64,000 nt of DNA from Nostoc sp. XA010. Its GTDB lineage: Bacteria > Cyanobacteriota > Cyanobacteriia > Cyanobacteriales > Nostocaceae. The first letter of the stretch is position 1, and each line of letters starts with the position of its first letter. The translations under genes were made by a program, and so were the position numbers. Location of the stretch: NCBI RefSeq assembly GCF_020829625.1, contig NZ_JAIVFX010000012.1:124001-188000 (forward strand). Reading direction: 5' to 3'. Under the pieces are notes generated by a model. It was not told where the DNA came from. It did not search any database and was given only the letters and a program-made list of their open reading frames with translations. Positions 18,263 through 28,139 of the stretch are shown here, in pieces.

Positions 18263-19897
18263 ATGAACTCCCTGTCTACCTCAGATTCTTGGATTGGTCG
18301 CATGATTGGCGATAATCAACGCTACCGCTTAGAAAAGCGTTTAGGCGGTGGCGGTATGGGAGATGTGTTTTTGGCGATGGATACTAGACTGGGACAGCAG
18401 GTAGCATTGAAGCTACTTAAGGATACGCTGGTAGCCTCAAAAGAGATGAGAAAGCGTTTTGAGCGTGAGGTGGAAGTTTGTGCTGCTCTCCAAAGCGATC
18501 ACATCGTCAAAGTTACGGACTGTGGTGTTACTGATGAAAAGTTTCCATTTTATGTAATGGAGTATCTGCGCGGAGAGACGCTACGAGAGTTGCTTCAGCG
18601 AGAGAAGCGGCTATCAGTGGAACATACACTAAATATTATCAACCAGGTTTGTAAAGGTTTGCAGCTCGCCCATCAAGGTGTCACTTTATGGCGAAATGGA
18701 GCAACCAAAAGTGAGCATATTCAGGTCGTTCATCGTGACCTTAAACCAGATAATATTTTTTTGGTGTCTACAGCAGAAGAATTAGTCAAGATTGTCGATT
18801 TTGGCATTGCCAAAATTCGCAATGAATCTTCAGAATTTACAAATCTTACCAGTGCATTTTTAGGTACTTTTCGCTATGCAGCACCGGAACAGTTAAAAGG
18901 CGAAATTAACCTAGATGGACGAGCAGATATTTACAGTTTGGGCATCATTCTTTATGAAATGCTGAGTAAAGCCGATCCGTTTGGCTTTAGCATCAAAGCT
19001 AGAAGTATAAGTGAAGCCTCTTGGATTTTTGCCCATACCTCAGAACCACCCACACCTTTGCGATCGCAATCAGGCTGTGAAAGCTTATCTCCTCAACTAG
19101 AAGCGGTGATTATGCGGTGTTTGCAAAAAGAACCAGAAAAACGCTTTGCCACTGTAGAAGAGTTAAATCAAGCATTGCAAGCTGCTGTTAATTTTGACCT
19201 TTATGGTGTAGCAAAGGTTGCTCCCGAAGACACAATTGCCCAACTTCCTTCTTCCAACGTAGAAGGCTCTTTTGAAGAAACGATTCCTCGACCATTGACT
19301 GCACCACCAGCCAAACGCGAAGATACAATAGTTCAAACTCCACCCGCACCACAGCCAACACCACACCCAACACCAGTCAAACGCGAAGATACAATAGTTC
19401 AAACTCCACCCGCACCACAGCCAACACCACACCCAACACCAGCCAAACGCGAAGAAACAATAGCTCAAACTCCACCTGTACCACACCCAACACCACACCC
19501 AACACCAGCCAAACGCGAAGAAACTATTTACCAGCCTCCAAAAAATTCTCCACCTCTGAAGGCAGGTGTTACCATTGCGCTAATTGCGATCGCCTGCATC
19601 GGTGGCATTTTTGCATATCCTCTAGTGACATCACTGCTTGCTTTGAACGAGATTAAAAATTTCAACGCGATAGCAAATTATGAAGAATGTATTGCTAGTT
19701 CAGAAAAAGTGCCTCAAAATTCCAGAATTTATCAGGAAGTTCAAATAATTCTTAATAAATGTCGGATGGAATATGCCATCAAACTAGCAAAAGATAACAA
19801 GTGTTTGGAAGGATACGAGGTATATAATAAAATTCCTGCTGATAACCCACTTTCTTCTCAGACTCAAGCAAATATTAAACAGCTTTGCGATTTATAA
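18263..19897 (+). CDS. Membrane-anchored Ser/Thr protein kinase
   Basis: 544 residues. The kinase domain spans about residues 20-315: Gly loop LGGGGMGDVF (28-37), Lys50, HRDLKPDN (157-164), DFG (179-181) and APE (207-209), all intact, so it should be active. Residues about 325-430 form a Pro-rich linker with repeated (D/E)(D/E)TI motifs, three of them in 66-base tandem repeats. A single membrane helix follows (AGVTIALIAIACIGGIFAYP), then about 80 residues outside. This Hanks-type layout senses something across the membrane. It lies next to, and divergent from, the eCIS ATPase/cap pair; a regulatory link is inference. Confidence 0.92.
   Translation: MNSLSTSDSWIGRMIGDNQRYRLEKRLGGGGMGDVFLAMDTRLGQQVALKLLKDTLVASKEMRKRFEREVEVCAALQSDHIVKVTDCGVTDEKFPFYVMEYLRGETLRELLQREKRLSVEHTLNIINQVCKGLQLAHQGVTLWRNGATKSEHIQVVHRDLKPDNIFLVSTAEELVKIVDFGIAKIRNESSEFTNLTSAFLGTFRYAAPEQLKGEINLDGRADIYSLGIILYEMLSKADPFGFSIKARSISEASWIFAHTSEPPTPLRSQSGCESLSPQLEAVIMRCLQKEPEKRFATVEELNQALQAAVNFDLYGVAKVAPEDTIAQLPSSNVEGSFEETIPRPLTAPPAKREDTIVQTPPAPQPTPHPTPVKREDTIVQTPPAPQPTPHPTPAKREETIAQTPPVPHPTPHPTPAKREETIYQPPKNSPPLKAGVTIALIAIACIGGIFAYPLVTSLLALNEIKNFNAIANYEECIASSEKVPQNSRIYQEVQIILNKCRMEYAIKLAKDNKCLEGYEVYNKIPADNPLSSQTQANIKQLCDL
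19313..19510 (+). repeat. 66-base tandem repeats inside the kinase gene
   Basis: AAACGCGAAGA-starting units recur at 19313, 19379 and 19445, with a partial fourth at 19511. The first two are nearly identical; the third has diverged. Each encodes 22 residues beginning KRE(D/E)TI followed by Pro/Thr-rich sequence. Confidence 0.9.
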
Positions 19898-20246
19898 TAA
19901 TAACCTAGCTTGATAAAAGCCACATATCATTCATATAGGAGTCGTATTTGATTCAAAAAAAACAAATACACTCTCAAAAGTTTCCCTACTTCCCACTCCC
20001 TACTCCCTGTTTACACAAATAATTTTAAAAGTCAAAGCAGACTTCGTATATCTATATATAGTATATTTTTGGTAATTTGTGAGGGCTTTTTGTATTCACT
20101 ATTGCCTAGTAAATGCATAACTAAAACAATTTATGAAGCAACATTAATTGAAATAGATAAAGATTAAAAATAAATGGATAGAGATATATAATATGCTAAA
20201 GTAATCAATAATTTAAATCTGTAAAAATCAAATAGGAATAAAAAAT
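19898..20246. other. Intergenic region, no gene seen
   Basis: 349 AT-rich bases between the kinase and tpsB-like genes, both plus strand. It includes short CCCACTCCCTACTCCC-type low-complexity sequence at about 19986-20008. AGGA ahead of the TTG at 20247 is the only regulatory signal I can point to. Confidence 0.5.
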
Positions 20247-22169
20247 TTGCGATTTTTAATAAGAAGTTTTTCCATGTGTAGTAGATATGGAGTTGCAATA
20301 CCAGTTGTATTATTTTGTCTTTGGACAAGTCATGCTACTGCTACCAATTTAAATAATTTCTCAAAAAATATTGCAACATCCAATTCATCTAATAGAGTGA
20401 CACAAGTCCCACCCACTCCGTTAGAAAATTCTGAGCCGAATACAAATAGCGACGAAACACCTTTAGAAGAAAATCCATCCCCATCTATTGACAATAATCA
20501 ACCTGTTACCCCTTCTACTAAGCCAGAAAGCGCTGAAACACCTGAATCTGCTCAACCTTTTCCAGTAAATACAATCAAGGTCACGGGTAGTAAAGTTTTT
20601 AGTCCAAAAGAGCTTGCTGCTATCAATTTATCTTTTCCGGGTTGCTCTGTTAATCTCGCAGAATCTACAGGTGAAGCCAAAGATGACGTGATTTTTCGTT
20701 TGAGTCGAGACAATTCAGTGAGTCAGCTTACGGAAGGATGTTCTGTAACCTTGGCAGAACTAACAGAAGTTTCCGACAAGATTACACAGCTTTACTTAAA
20801 CAAAGGTTATATCACATCCAGAGCTGTGGTGTTGGAAAAGCAAACTGTTACTAATCCTAATCGCGAGGTAGAAATTAAAGTTTATGAAGGAACAATAGTA
20901 GAGATAAAAGTAGAGGGAACGCAAAGGGTAAACCCAGAGTATATCCGCAGTCGAATTAGACTTGCCGGACTGAATCCTTTGAGAAAAGACAAGTTAGAAG
21001 AACAGTTGATTTTACTGCGTTCTGACCCTTTATTTAAAAATGTGGAAGCCAGCTTGCGATCGCCTGGTGCTGGAAGCAAGTTTGGGGAAAGTATTGTCAT
21101 CGTGCGCGTAACTGAAGCGCAACCTTTTAAGGTTGTTGTTGGGATAGATAATTATTCACCTCCTAGTATAGGTTCAGAAAAGTTGGGTGTAGGTCTGGCT
21201 TACCGTAGCTTAATAGTTTCTGGTGATCAAATTTCTGCTGCTTATAACCGTTCTACAACAGGTGGACTTAATTTTTATGACTTTAATTATCGCCTACCCG
21301 TTAACCCGATGAATGGTACTGTGCAAGTGCGTGCAGCAATCAATAATTCTAAAATTACCGAGCGACAGTTTTCACAGTTAAACATTCGCGGTGACTCCGA
21401 ACTTTATGAAATTAGTTATCGTCAGCCATTAGTGCGATCGCTTCGCGAAGAATTTGCTTTATCCTTTGGGTTTTCATACCAGGATGGTCAAACGTTTTTG
21501 TTTGACAATCGACCGTTTCGTTTTGGAATTGGACCAGATCAAAATGGCGTTAGCCGTACTAGTGTATTTAAGTTTGGACAAGACTATGTGAAACGCGATC
21601 TCCAAGGTGCATGGACTTTGCAATCGCAATTTAGTTTGGGTACAGGCTTATTTGATGGAACTATCAACGATCATCCTATACCAGACAGCCGCTTTTTTAG
21701 CTGGTCTGGTCAAATACAAAGAATACAACAGTTGAGCCAAAATCAACAGCTGATTGCAAGTCTTGATTTGCAACTGACACCAAATAGCCTTTTACCATCC
21801 CAACAATTTATTATTGGTGGTGGTCAATCAGTGCGCGGTTATCGACAAAATGCTCGTTCTGGCGACAATGGATTTCGCTTTTCTGTGGAAGACCAAATTT
21901 CCGTCGTGCGAAATGAAGCAGGTTTAGCAACTTTGCTACTTGCCCCATTTATTGATGTCGGTGCAGTGTGGAATAATTCTGATAATCCCAATAATCCTTC
22001 TTTACCCAGTCAAAGATTTTTGTCTAGTGCAGGTTTAGGCTTGCTATGGCAACCGCTTCCTAAGTTGAATGTGCGTTTAGATTACGGTATTCCATTTATC
22101 GATTTACGCGATCGCGGTAACAATGCTCAAGATTCAGGCTTCTACTTCAGCGTTTACTACCAACCTTAA
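20247..22169 (+). CDS. ShlB/FhaC/HecB-family (TpsB) outer-membrane transporter
   Basis: 640 residues from a TTG start with AGGA about 10 bases upstream; an ATG nine codons later is an alternative. A signal peptide (IPVVLFCLWTSHATA) is followed by a Pro/Glu/Ser-rich linker, a POTRA domain from about residue 110 (NTIKVTGSKVFSPKELAAI), a second POTRA-like segment, and a C-terminal beta-barrel with the conserved SVRGYRQN motif. TpsB proteins export TpsA partners through the outer membrane. The convergent gene 22256-26929 encodes a TpsA-type protein and is the obvious substrate. Confidence 0.92.
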   Translation: MRFLIRSFSMCSRYGVAIPVVLFCLWTSHATATNLNNFSKNIATSNSSNRVTQVPPTPLENSEPNTNSDETPLEENPSPSIDNNQPVTPSTKPESAETPESAQPFPVNTIKVTGSKVFSPKELAAINLSFPGCSVNLAESTGEAKDDVIFRLSRDNSVSQLTEGCSVTLAELTEVSDKITQLYLNKGYITSRAVVLEKQTVTNPNREVEIKVYEGTIVEIKVEGTQRVNPEYIRSRIRLAGLNPLRKDKLEEQLILLRSDPLFKNVEASLRSPGAGSKFGESIVIVRVTEAQPFKVVVGIDNYSPPSIGSEKLGVGLAYRSLIVSGDQISAAYNRSTTGGLNFYDFNYRLPVNPMNGTVQVRAAINNSKITERQFSQLNIRGDSELYEISYRQPLVRSLREEFALSFGFSYQDGQTFLFDNRPFRFGIGPDQNGVSRTSVFKFGQDYVKRDLQGAWTLQSQFSLGTGLFDGTINDHPIPDSRFFSWSGQIQRIQQLSQNQQLIASLDLQLTPNSLLPSQQFIIGGGQSVRGYRQNARSGDNGFRFSVEDQISVVRNEAGLATLLLAPFIDVGAVWNNSDNPNNPSLPSQRFLSSAGLGLLWQPLPKLNVRLDYGIPFIDLRDRGNNAQDSGFYFSVYYQP

Positions 22170-22197
22170 ATTTTATTTATAAACGTTGGTGTGCAAG

Positions 22198-22230
22198 TAG
22201 GGTGCGTTTAATGAAGTTTAACGCACCCTA
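22198..22230. terminator. Hairpin between convergent genes, possible bidirectional terminator
   Basis: TAGGGTGCGTT at 22198-22208 pairs perfectly with AACGCACCCTA at 22220-22230 around an 11-base loop. It sits in the 86-base gap between the convergent tpsB-like and tpsA-CHAT genes. There is no long T-run, and this stem also resembles a common cyanobacterial dispersed repeat. Confidence 0.45.
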
Positions 22231-22255
22231 TTTAACTCCTGACTCCTGACTTTTG

Positions 22256-25200
22256 TTACCAAGGATTACCAATCATGGTAAATGCTGACCAATAATAAGG
22301 ATGCTTGAAGTCTAGTTGCAGTTTTGATTCAGGCGATTCTGATGGTAAATCAACTGCTCTTACTGAAGTACGCAGCTTACCATTTTCAATAACGACTTGA
22401 CCTTTAATCATCGCTATTTGCGCTTGTCGTAATGCCTCTGACTTGATAGGTGCAGTCTTTAATTGCTTGTAAAACTCCGTCATTAACCCTAAAGTTCCCG
22501 CATCGCTTACTTGCCATAAACTGGCAACAGCAGTCTTTACTCCCGCCCTATGCGCTAGTCCTCCAAAACCTAACTCAGCATTTCTATCTCCTAATGCGGT
22601 ACGGCAAGCACTTAGTACCAACAACTCTGCGGGGGGGTTATTTAATTCATTCATTTGCTTAAACTTCAGCTTGCTATCCCACAATTGAATAAAGGAATTA
22701 TCTGCTTCTCCACCCTTAAACTCTCCATGTGTTGCTAAGTGAATGATGCCGAATGGCTGAGACTTGCGTATTGATCGGAGATTATTTAGGGTAAAGTTTT
22801 GATTGAGGAAGAATTTACCTTTCCAAATATCCCGTGCTACAATAGACAATTCTTCTGGTACGGCAGGTAAAGGTTTTAGCTCTTGAAATTTAGATGCTCC
22901 CATTGCCAGAACTTGCGAGTTTCTAATATCGACGTAGCGAGTATCAACTAACTCTAGAGCAAGTGCAAAGCCAACGCTGTAGTTCTCCACTAAAAATTGT
23001 TTACCGTCGTGAAGAGTTGCAAATGGCAGCGATCGCAAACCCTCATCTGCAACAAACAGCAGATTGTTAATGCCTCTTTTGTCTAACTCTGCTTTCAAAG
23101 GAGCAACCATTAATTTATACAGTTCCTGAGCAGGTTCTAAATAATCTTCGTTATTTGGATCGTTTGCTATAACCTCACCATCTTCCACCGCACTGTAAAG
23201 CTGCTCGGCAGTTTTTAATACATTGCCTCGCTTTGCCGTAGATATGGTTTTGCTAATAGGTTCTCCATTTGCAGTGACAATCACTAAATTTAGTTGGTCG
23301 CTATCCTGCTCGGTTCCCAATATATTTCCATCTACACCAGAAGGTGTAAAACTGACATAAATAATTGCAGGTTTAACCCCAGTTGCTTTTTCTATTTTAC
23401 GGAGAATATCACGCGCTTGAGACAAACTGACACGAGGCCGATCGCGTCTTTCTTCTCCTGCATAAGAATAATACTGATTGGCGAATTGGTTGTCTAGACC
23501 TTCAATACCAGGATCGAAAGATATAGGTGTCCCCCCATCAACAATGGGTAGTGATGGTGTTACTGTTGGTGGATTGCTTCTCTCTATTACTTTGGTAATT
23601 TCTGGCGGTGGTAATTCTGGATTAGGGGGGGGTGGTGTTGGCGTAACGTTAATTCTTACCTGTTGTGGAGCTGAAGAAGAAACGCGATCGCTTGCACTAA
23701 AGCTAAAAGGATTCAGTTCTCCAGAAAAGTCTTGTGGTGGCGTATATTCGAGAGTGTTACCAGGAGACAAAATTGCAGTTTGCGTTCCCGGAACTACTTC
23801 TACACCATTGATTGTCAATTTTCCGGCTGTAATTGCATCAATTACCAAAAAGGTATTATCACTGTTAACATCATTGACATTTGGATTTAAATCTGCATAA
23901 GTAAACTTCAACGATTGATTTTGTTGAATATTAGGTAACTGTGGATTTGCCGTGAGCGTAGGTGGAGTGTTAACGGAATTGATGGTGATATTACCATTTG
24001 TAACACCACCGTTGTTTTCTAGTACCGGAAATGTTGCTGAAGAAATTACTGGATTAGTGCCAGCATTAATCGCTCCTCTTGTCCCATTGACAGTTGTTGC
24101 ATTACCCACAATAAATGGTGTGTTGTCTGCTCCACCATTGTGTTGAATTATCACAGTACCTGGAGTAGCACCTGCGGTATAGATGGTGGTGTTAGCAGGA
24201 ACAGAGCTTTCACTACCAATTGGTAATACACCTGTTCCCCTAACAACGCCGTTTGCAGTTATTGCAACGTTTCCGCCTCTAGTCTGGACATTCTCTGTAT
24301 TTTCGCCTAAATTTTGGGCTTCGCTTTTAATTGTGTTAAAAGTAACGTCACCTCCAGATTGCAAGTTAACAGCACCACTTAATGCATTCAACTCAGCAAC
24401 TTCTGCCAATGGATTAATAAAAGCAGAAGTGTTAATTTGCCCTGCTGTAATACTACTTCTGGTTGTAGTTAAATCTACTGAACCACCTGTAGCACCTTTA
24501 GGATCACTAGCAGAAGAGTTTATATCTCTTGCGTTGATGCTACCTCCAGCTTTGAGCGTTACTGAACCTGCTTGAGAGTCTCTGATAATAGGAGGGGGAT
24601 TTTCAACAGGGGGATTTTCAACAGAGGGATTTTCAACAGGGGGAACATAGCTTGCAGAAGAATCAATATTGCCTTGAACGACAATATCTCCCCCCGCATC
24701 TAAATTTACTTCGCCACCTATAGCAGCTAATATTACATCTTGGTTAAGACTATTACTAGAGTTGAATGCAGAGGAGTTGATGGAATTGGTGGTAATATTA
24801 CCTCCAGCCTTTAATTCAACTGCTCCCCCTTCTGAACCTGAAGAGCCAGAACCTTCAGAGAAGGAATTGATATCACCTGTAGTAATGTTACCGTTGTTAG
24901 CATTGAGAGCGATCGCACCACCTCGATTACCAGAGGCAGAGGAATTGATATCACCTGTAGTGATATTGCCGTTGTTAGCATTGAGAGCGATCGCACCACC
25001 TCCATAACCAAGGGAAGCAGAGGTATCTAAAGTAGTAGTATTTATTTCACCAGCCGCACTAATTAGTTTAATATCACCAACAGAACTATTTAAAAGTGTT
25101 GTGCTAATTGCTGTAGTAGTAATATTGTTACGTGCATCAATTGTAACTGAACCAGCAGATGCATTAATTTGCCCTGTTGAAATCGAGCCAGTAGGCAGAG

Positions 25201-26929
25201 AAAGATTAGGATTATACTGGTTTGTTAAAAAGACAACACCCCCAAAACTGGTTGCAATGTTGCCAATTGTTATATTTGCGCTTGTTGGAGTTCCAGTAGT
25301 ACTAGGTGCTGAGTTAGAAAACCCTTCTGTATTACCTAAAATCCCAGGAGTACCAAATGCAGTAGTTCCCGCTCGGATGTCGAGAGTTGGTTGGTTGCCA
25401 CCATTAATAGAGATACTTGTTCCGTCTGATAGCGGGACGTTCTCGGCAATAAAGTTCCCAAAGGCTGGTATAGGGCCTGCGTTTGTGTTTATAAGCTCCC
25501 CGCTATTAATCGTTACTCCACCGGGAATATTGACGCTACCCCCTGCTAAAATATGCAATGAAGCTCCCGTGTAACTTTGGAAATTGACATCTCCACTAGC
25601 CCTAACAACAGGGTCATAAGGACTAAACAAACTCCCCAGGCTTCCATCTAATTTCTCAATGCGAAAATTACCGCCTGTTGTAAAATGAGCATCGCCTCCC
25701 ACTGTGTTGAAGGAGCGCAGCACTATATCTTTACCAGAGAAGAAACCACTGGTAAGATTATTCAAGGCAAAAATATCAACTTGTTGATTACCCTGAAGAA
25801 AAAGTTCTCCACCTGCTTTGGCAATAAAGGGATTTGCCACACTATCCCGCACCCGCACTGTATCCCCAGCCAGCAGTTTTAAGTCTCCAGTTGTGTTGAG
25901 TTGACTTTCTACCCCTATCAAATTGCGATTTGCTGAAAGGGTTGCTGTTTTCGCTGTCACATTTCCTGTTACTACATCCCCATTTGCCACAGGAATATCT
26001 GAACCTAACAGTTTAACGCTTCCGTCACTATTAATGGCTAATTTAGTGGCATTACCACCCGCAGATGTCAACAGTTGCGGCAAAGATAAAATTGGTAAGC
26101 TCCAAGATTGCGGTTGATTACCAGTTGTTGTCAGAGGCTGGATTTCTAAACTTAAAGGACTTCCCGGTTGACTCAAGCGCACTAATTTTTCACCTGGAAC
26201 GGCAGAGACAATAATCTGCCCCTTTGGCGCTGATAGTGAACCAGTATTAGCAACAGTTCCGCTTAATAAAGTTAAATTTTGCCCCTCTCCTACCGTCAGA
26301 TTTCCTGCATTATAAATGGCTCCTGGTTGACCCATCGAAAAGCTAAAAGCATCAGGATTGCCTATTAAAGCTGCATAATTATTTGCACCTGTTGCACTGA
26401 AAAAATTCGAGCCAAAACCAATTCCATTGGCAGTGGTAGCAGTAAAAGCTCCAGATACATTTAAGCTGGCATTAGAGCCAAAGACAATACCAGCCGGATT
26501 CATTAAAAATAAATTAGCATTGCTCCCCGTCACCTGAATTTTGCCATTAATTATGGACGGATCGCCACCAATAACCCGACCCAAAATGTTCTCGATTTGG
26601 GGATTGGCTAAAAAGTTGGCAATCTGCTCGGCATTCAAACCAAATTGCGTAAAAGTGTGGAACAGATTGGCTTTGTCTCCAGATAACTGCCCACCGTTAA
26701 TATCTATTTGATTACCATTAGGAGTGACAATGGTACCGGTGCCATCGGGTGCAGCTACTACTTGGGCTTGCACTCGATTTATACTCAGAATGCTAGTTGT
26801 ATGTAATACAAACCACAAAACAACACCTTTAAATAGCAATAAAGATAGTTTTATATTTAAGTTTTCTGGAAGAAAAAAACTACCTAAACTGATTTGACGA
26901 TTATGCCTTGATTTAGCTGGCAGATTCAT
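22256..26929 (-). CDS. Filamentous-haemagglutinin-type (TpsA) protein with C-terminal CHAT protease
   Basis: 1557 residues. The N-terminus has a signal segment ending around RVQAQV, then a TPS secretion domain (NLFHTFTQFGLNAEQIANFL, NLFLMNPAGIVFGSNASLNV). The middle is a long Gly/Asn/Thr-rich beta-helix region with internal repeats and an Ig-like part around residues 1000-1120. Residues about 1200-1557 are a CHAT domain with the caspase-like dyad His1401 (LATHGEF) and Cys1442 (LSACRTALGD), ending in HPYYWSAFTMIGNPW, the usual CHAT terminus. The TPS domain predicts export by the adjacent TpsB, which would put a caspase-like protease at or outside the cell surface. Confidence 0.93.
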   Translation of the reverse strand: MNLPAKSRHNRQISLGSFFLPENLNIKLSLLLFKGVVLWFVLHTTSILSINRVQAQVVAAPDGTGTIVTPNGNQIDINGGQLSGDKANLFHTFTQFGLNAEQIANFLANPQIENILGRVIGGDPSIINGKIQVTGSNANLFLMNPAGIVFGSNASLNVSGAFTATTANGIGFGSNFFSATGANNYAALIGNPDAFSFSMGQPGAIYNAGNLTVGEGQNLTLLSGTVANTGSLSAPKGQIIVSAVPGEKLVRLSQPGSPLSLEIQPLTTTGNQPQSWSLPILSLPQLLTSAGGNATKLAINSDGSVKLLGSDIPVANGDVVTGNVTAKTATLSANRNLIGVESQLNTTGDLKLLAGDTVRVRDSVANPFIAKAGGELFLQGNQQVDIFALNNLTSGFFSGKDIVLRSFNTVGGDAHFTTGGNFRIEKLDGSLGSLFSPYDPVVRASGDVNFQSYTGASLHILAGGSVNIPGGVTINSGELINTNAGPIPAFGNFIAENVPLSDGTSISINGGNQPTLDIRAGTTAFGTPGILGNTEGFSNSAPSTTGTPTSANITIGNIATSFGGVVFLTNQYNPNLSLPTGSISTGQINASAGSVTIDARNNITTTAISTTLLNSSVGDIKLISAAGEINTTTLDTSASLGYGGGAIALNANNGNITTGDINSSASGNRGGAIALNANNGNITTGDINSFSEGSGSSGSEGGAVELKAGGNITTNSINSSAFNSSNSLNQDVILAAIGGEVNLDAGGDIVVQGNIDSSASYVPPVENPSVENPPVENPPPIIRDSQAGSVTLKAGGSINARDINSSASDPKGATGGSVDLTTTRSSITAGQINTSAFINPLAEVAELNALSGAVNLQSGGDVTFNTIKSEAQNLGENTENVQTRGGNVAITANGVVRGTGVLPIGSESSVPANTTIYTAGATPGTVIIQHNGGADNTPFIVGNATTVNGTRGAINAGTNPVISSATFPVLENNGGVTNGNITINSVNTPPTLTANPQLPNIQQNQSLKFTYADLNPNVNDVNSDNTFLVIDAITAGKLTINGVEVVPGTQTAILSPGNTLEYTPPQDFSGELNPFSFSASDRVSSSAPQQVRINVTPTPPPPNPELPPPEITKVIERSNPPTVTPSLPIVDGGTPISFDPGIEGLDNQFANQYYSYAGEERRDRPRVSLSQARDILRKIEKATGVKPAIIYVSFTPSGVDGNILGTEQDSDQLNLVIVTANGEPISKTISTAKRGNVLKTAEQLYSAVEDGEVIANDPNNEDYLEPAQELYKLMVAPLKAELDKRGINNLLFVADEGLRSLPFATLHDGKQFLVENYSVGFALALELVDTRYVDIRNSQVLAMGASKFQELKPLPAVPEELSIVARDIWKGKFFLNQNFTLNNLRSIRKSQPFGIIHLATHGEFKGGEADNSFIQLWDSKLKFKQMNELNNPPAELLVLSACRTALGDRNAELGFGGLAHRAGVKTAVASLWQVSDAGTLGLMTEFYKQLKTAPIKSEALRQAQIAMIKGQVVIENGKLRTSVRAVDLPSESPESKLQLDFKHPYYWSAFTMIGNPW
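24863..25001 (-). repeat. 78-base tandem repeat in the TpsA-CHAT gene
   Basis: A unit starting GGAATTGATATCACCTGTAG at 24863 recurs at 24941 with only a few differences over about 61 bases. It encodes repeated rungs ending IALNANNGNITTGDINS of the beta-helix, indicating recent duplication. Confidence 0.8.
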
Positions 26930-27450
26930 AGCTTAAACTTTATTTTTATCTGAAAATTTTAATACAAACCAAAGCAACACAAACTTAGTAACTTTGTGCG
27001 AACTGCATCTAATAAAAATAGCTGCTTTCCCTGTTTCGTTTTAATTACAAAATTTTATTTTTTGTAACTATTAAGTTATTTAGATGTGTGATTTTCCTAG
27101 CATTATAGATGATGTTCAGGCGAAATAAACAATAATCTTTAAAATTTTTTATAAAATTCCGGCTGTTTTAAGCCTTGCAAAAAGCTTTATAAGTATTCCG
27201 GAATAGGTAATGAAGTTTTTGTAGTCATAATATGATAATTTGAAAGTTATTCTAGCAACCTATAAAGTTGATGCAAAAATTTTGTTGCCAAAAATCAAGC
27301 TAATATTCGGCTGATTGTTATTTGCTAGTTAACTGCGTAGGATATTTGGCAGCTGGCAGTGAAGCACGAATGACTCTCAGTATTTAAGCTTATTTGGGTT
27401 CGTTTACTAAATTTAGTATTTGTTCACATATTCACAAAAAGGAGTACATA
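26930..27450. other. Divergent intergenic region of tpsA-CHAT and the COP23 operon
   Basis: 521 AT-rich bases that must contain promoters in both directions. AAAAAGGAG lies just before the COP23 start. I saw no operator-like palindrome and no open frame. Confidence 0.5.
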
Positions 27451-28110
27451 ATGATTTACAAAATTAGCACTAAATTGTTAATGAGCGTGATCGTCTCAAG
27501 TATTTTTGTACTATCAACCGAATTTGGACTTGCACAAGCTCAACCTACCCGCAAAGCAGACGTAACAACATTTCATTGCATTCGCCAGGGTAAAGGTTAT
27601 GCTACAGTTGCTCGCAGGGGTAGTCGGCAAACTGGTGCAATGATTACTTGGAATAGTACTGCTTTTGGTCCCAAATTTACGCCTCAAAAACGCTGCGAAT
27701 TAGTTAGCCAGCGTTTGAGCAAAGCTGTAACAAGTAGTGGTGGAAAACTGAGTACATTAAAATTAACTCATGGAATTGTTGGCTCTAACCCCGTAGTTTG
27801 TTACATCAACAACACTAGAGAAGTTTGCAATTCTAACAATCTTATATTGACTTTGAATCAATCAGAGCGTGGTCAAGAAGAACAAGTCCTCAACGAGTTT
27901 AAAAAATTTAGTGTCGGTGCTACGAGTACTCCCTTGTCGCGCGAGGCGGACGGCAGAACAATCATCAGACTAGGAGTACAAATCGATAAAGCTTTCGAGA
28001 CGGATAATGCAACCGAACCAGCAACTCCCGATGCATCCGTCGCTCCAACTCAAGAAGCTGCACCTTTATCTACACCGTCAAATCAGCCCTTAAAAAATAA
28101 TGGCATCTAA
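27451..28110 (+). CDS. COP23-domain secreted protein
   Basis: 219 residues when started at the ATG at 27451, chosen because AAGGAG lies 8 bases before it; an upstream in-frame start has none. A signal peptide (MSVIVSSIFVLSTEFGLAQAQ) precedes a COP23-like domain (TFHCIRQGKGYATVARRGSR, then CELVSQRLSKAV and NPVVCYINNTREVCNSNN) with four Cys likely forming disulfides. COP23 was described as a circadian-oscillating membrane-associated cyanobacterial protein; its function is not known. The tail is Thr/Pro/Ala-rich. First of a three-gene operon with a protease and a TPR protein. Confidence 0.87.
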   Translation: MIYKISTKLLMSVIVSSIFVLSTEFGLAQAQPTRKADVTTFHCIRQGKGYATVARRGSRQTGAMITWNSTAFGPKFTPQKRCELVSQRLSKAVTSSGGKLSTLKLTHGIVGSNPVVCYINNTREVCNSNNLILTLNQSERGQEEQVLNEFKKFSVGATSTPLSREADGRTIIRLGVQIDKAFETDNATEPATPDASVAPTQEAAPLSTPSNQPLKNNGI

Positions 28111-28139
28111 ATTTTAATTTAAATTTAAGCCCAAAAACT

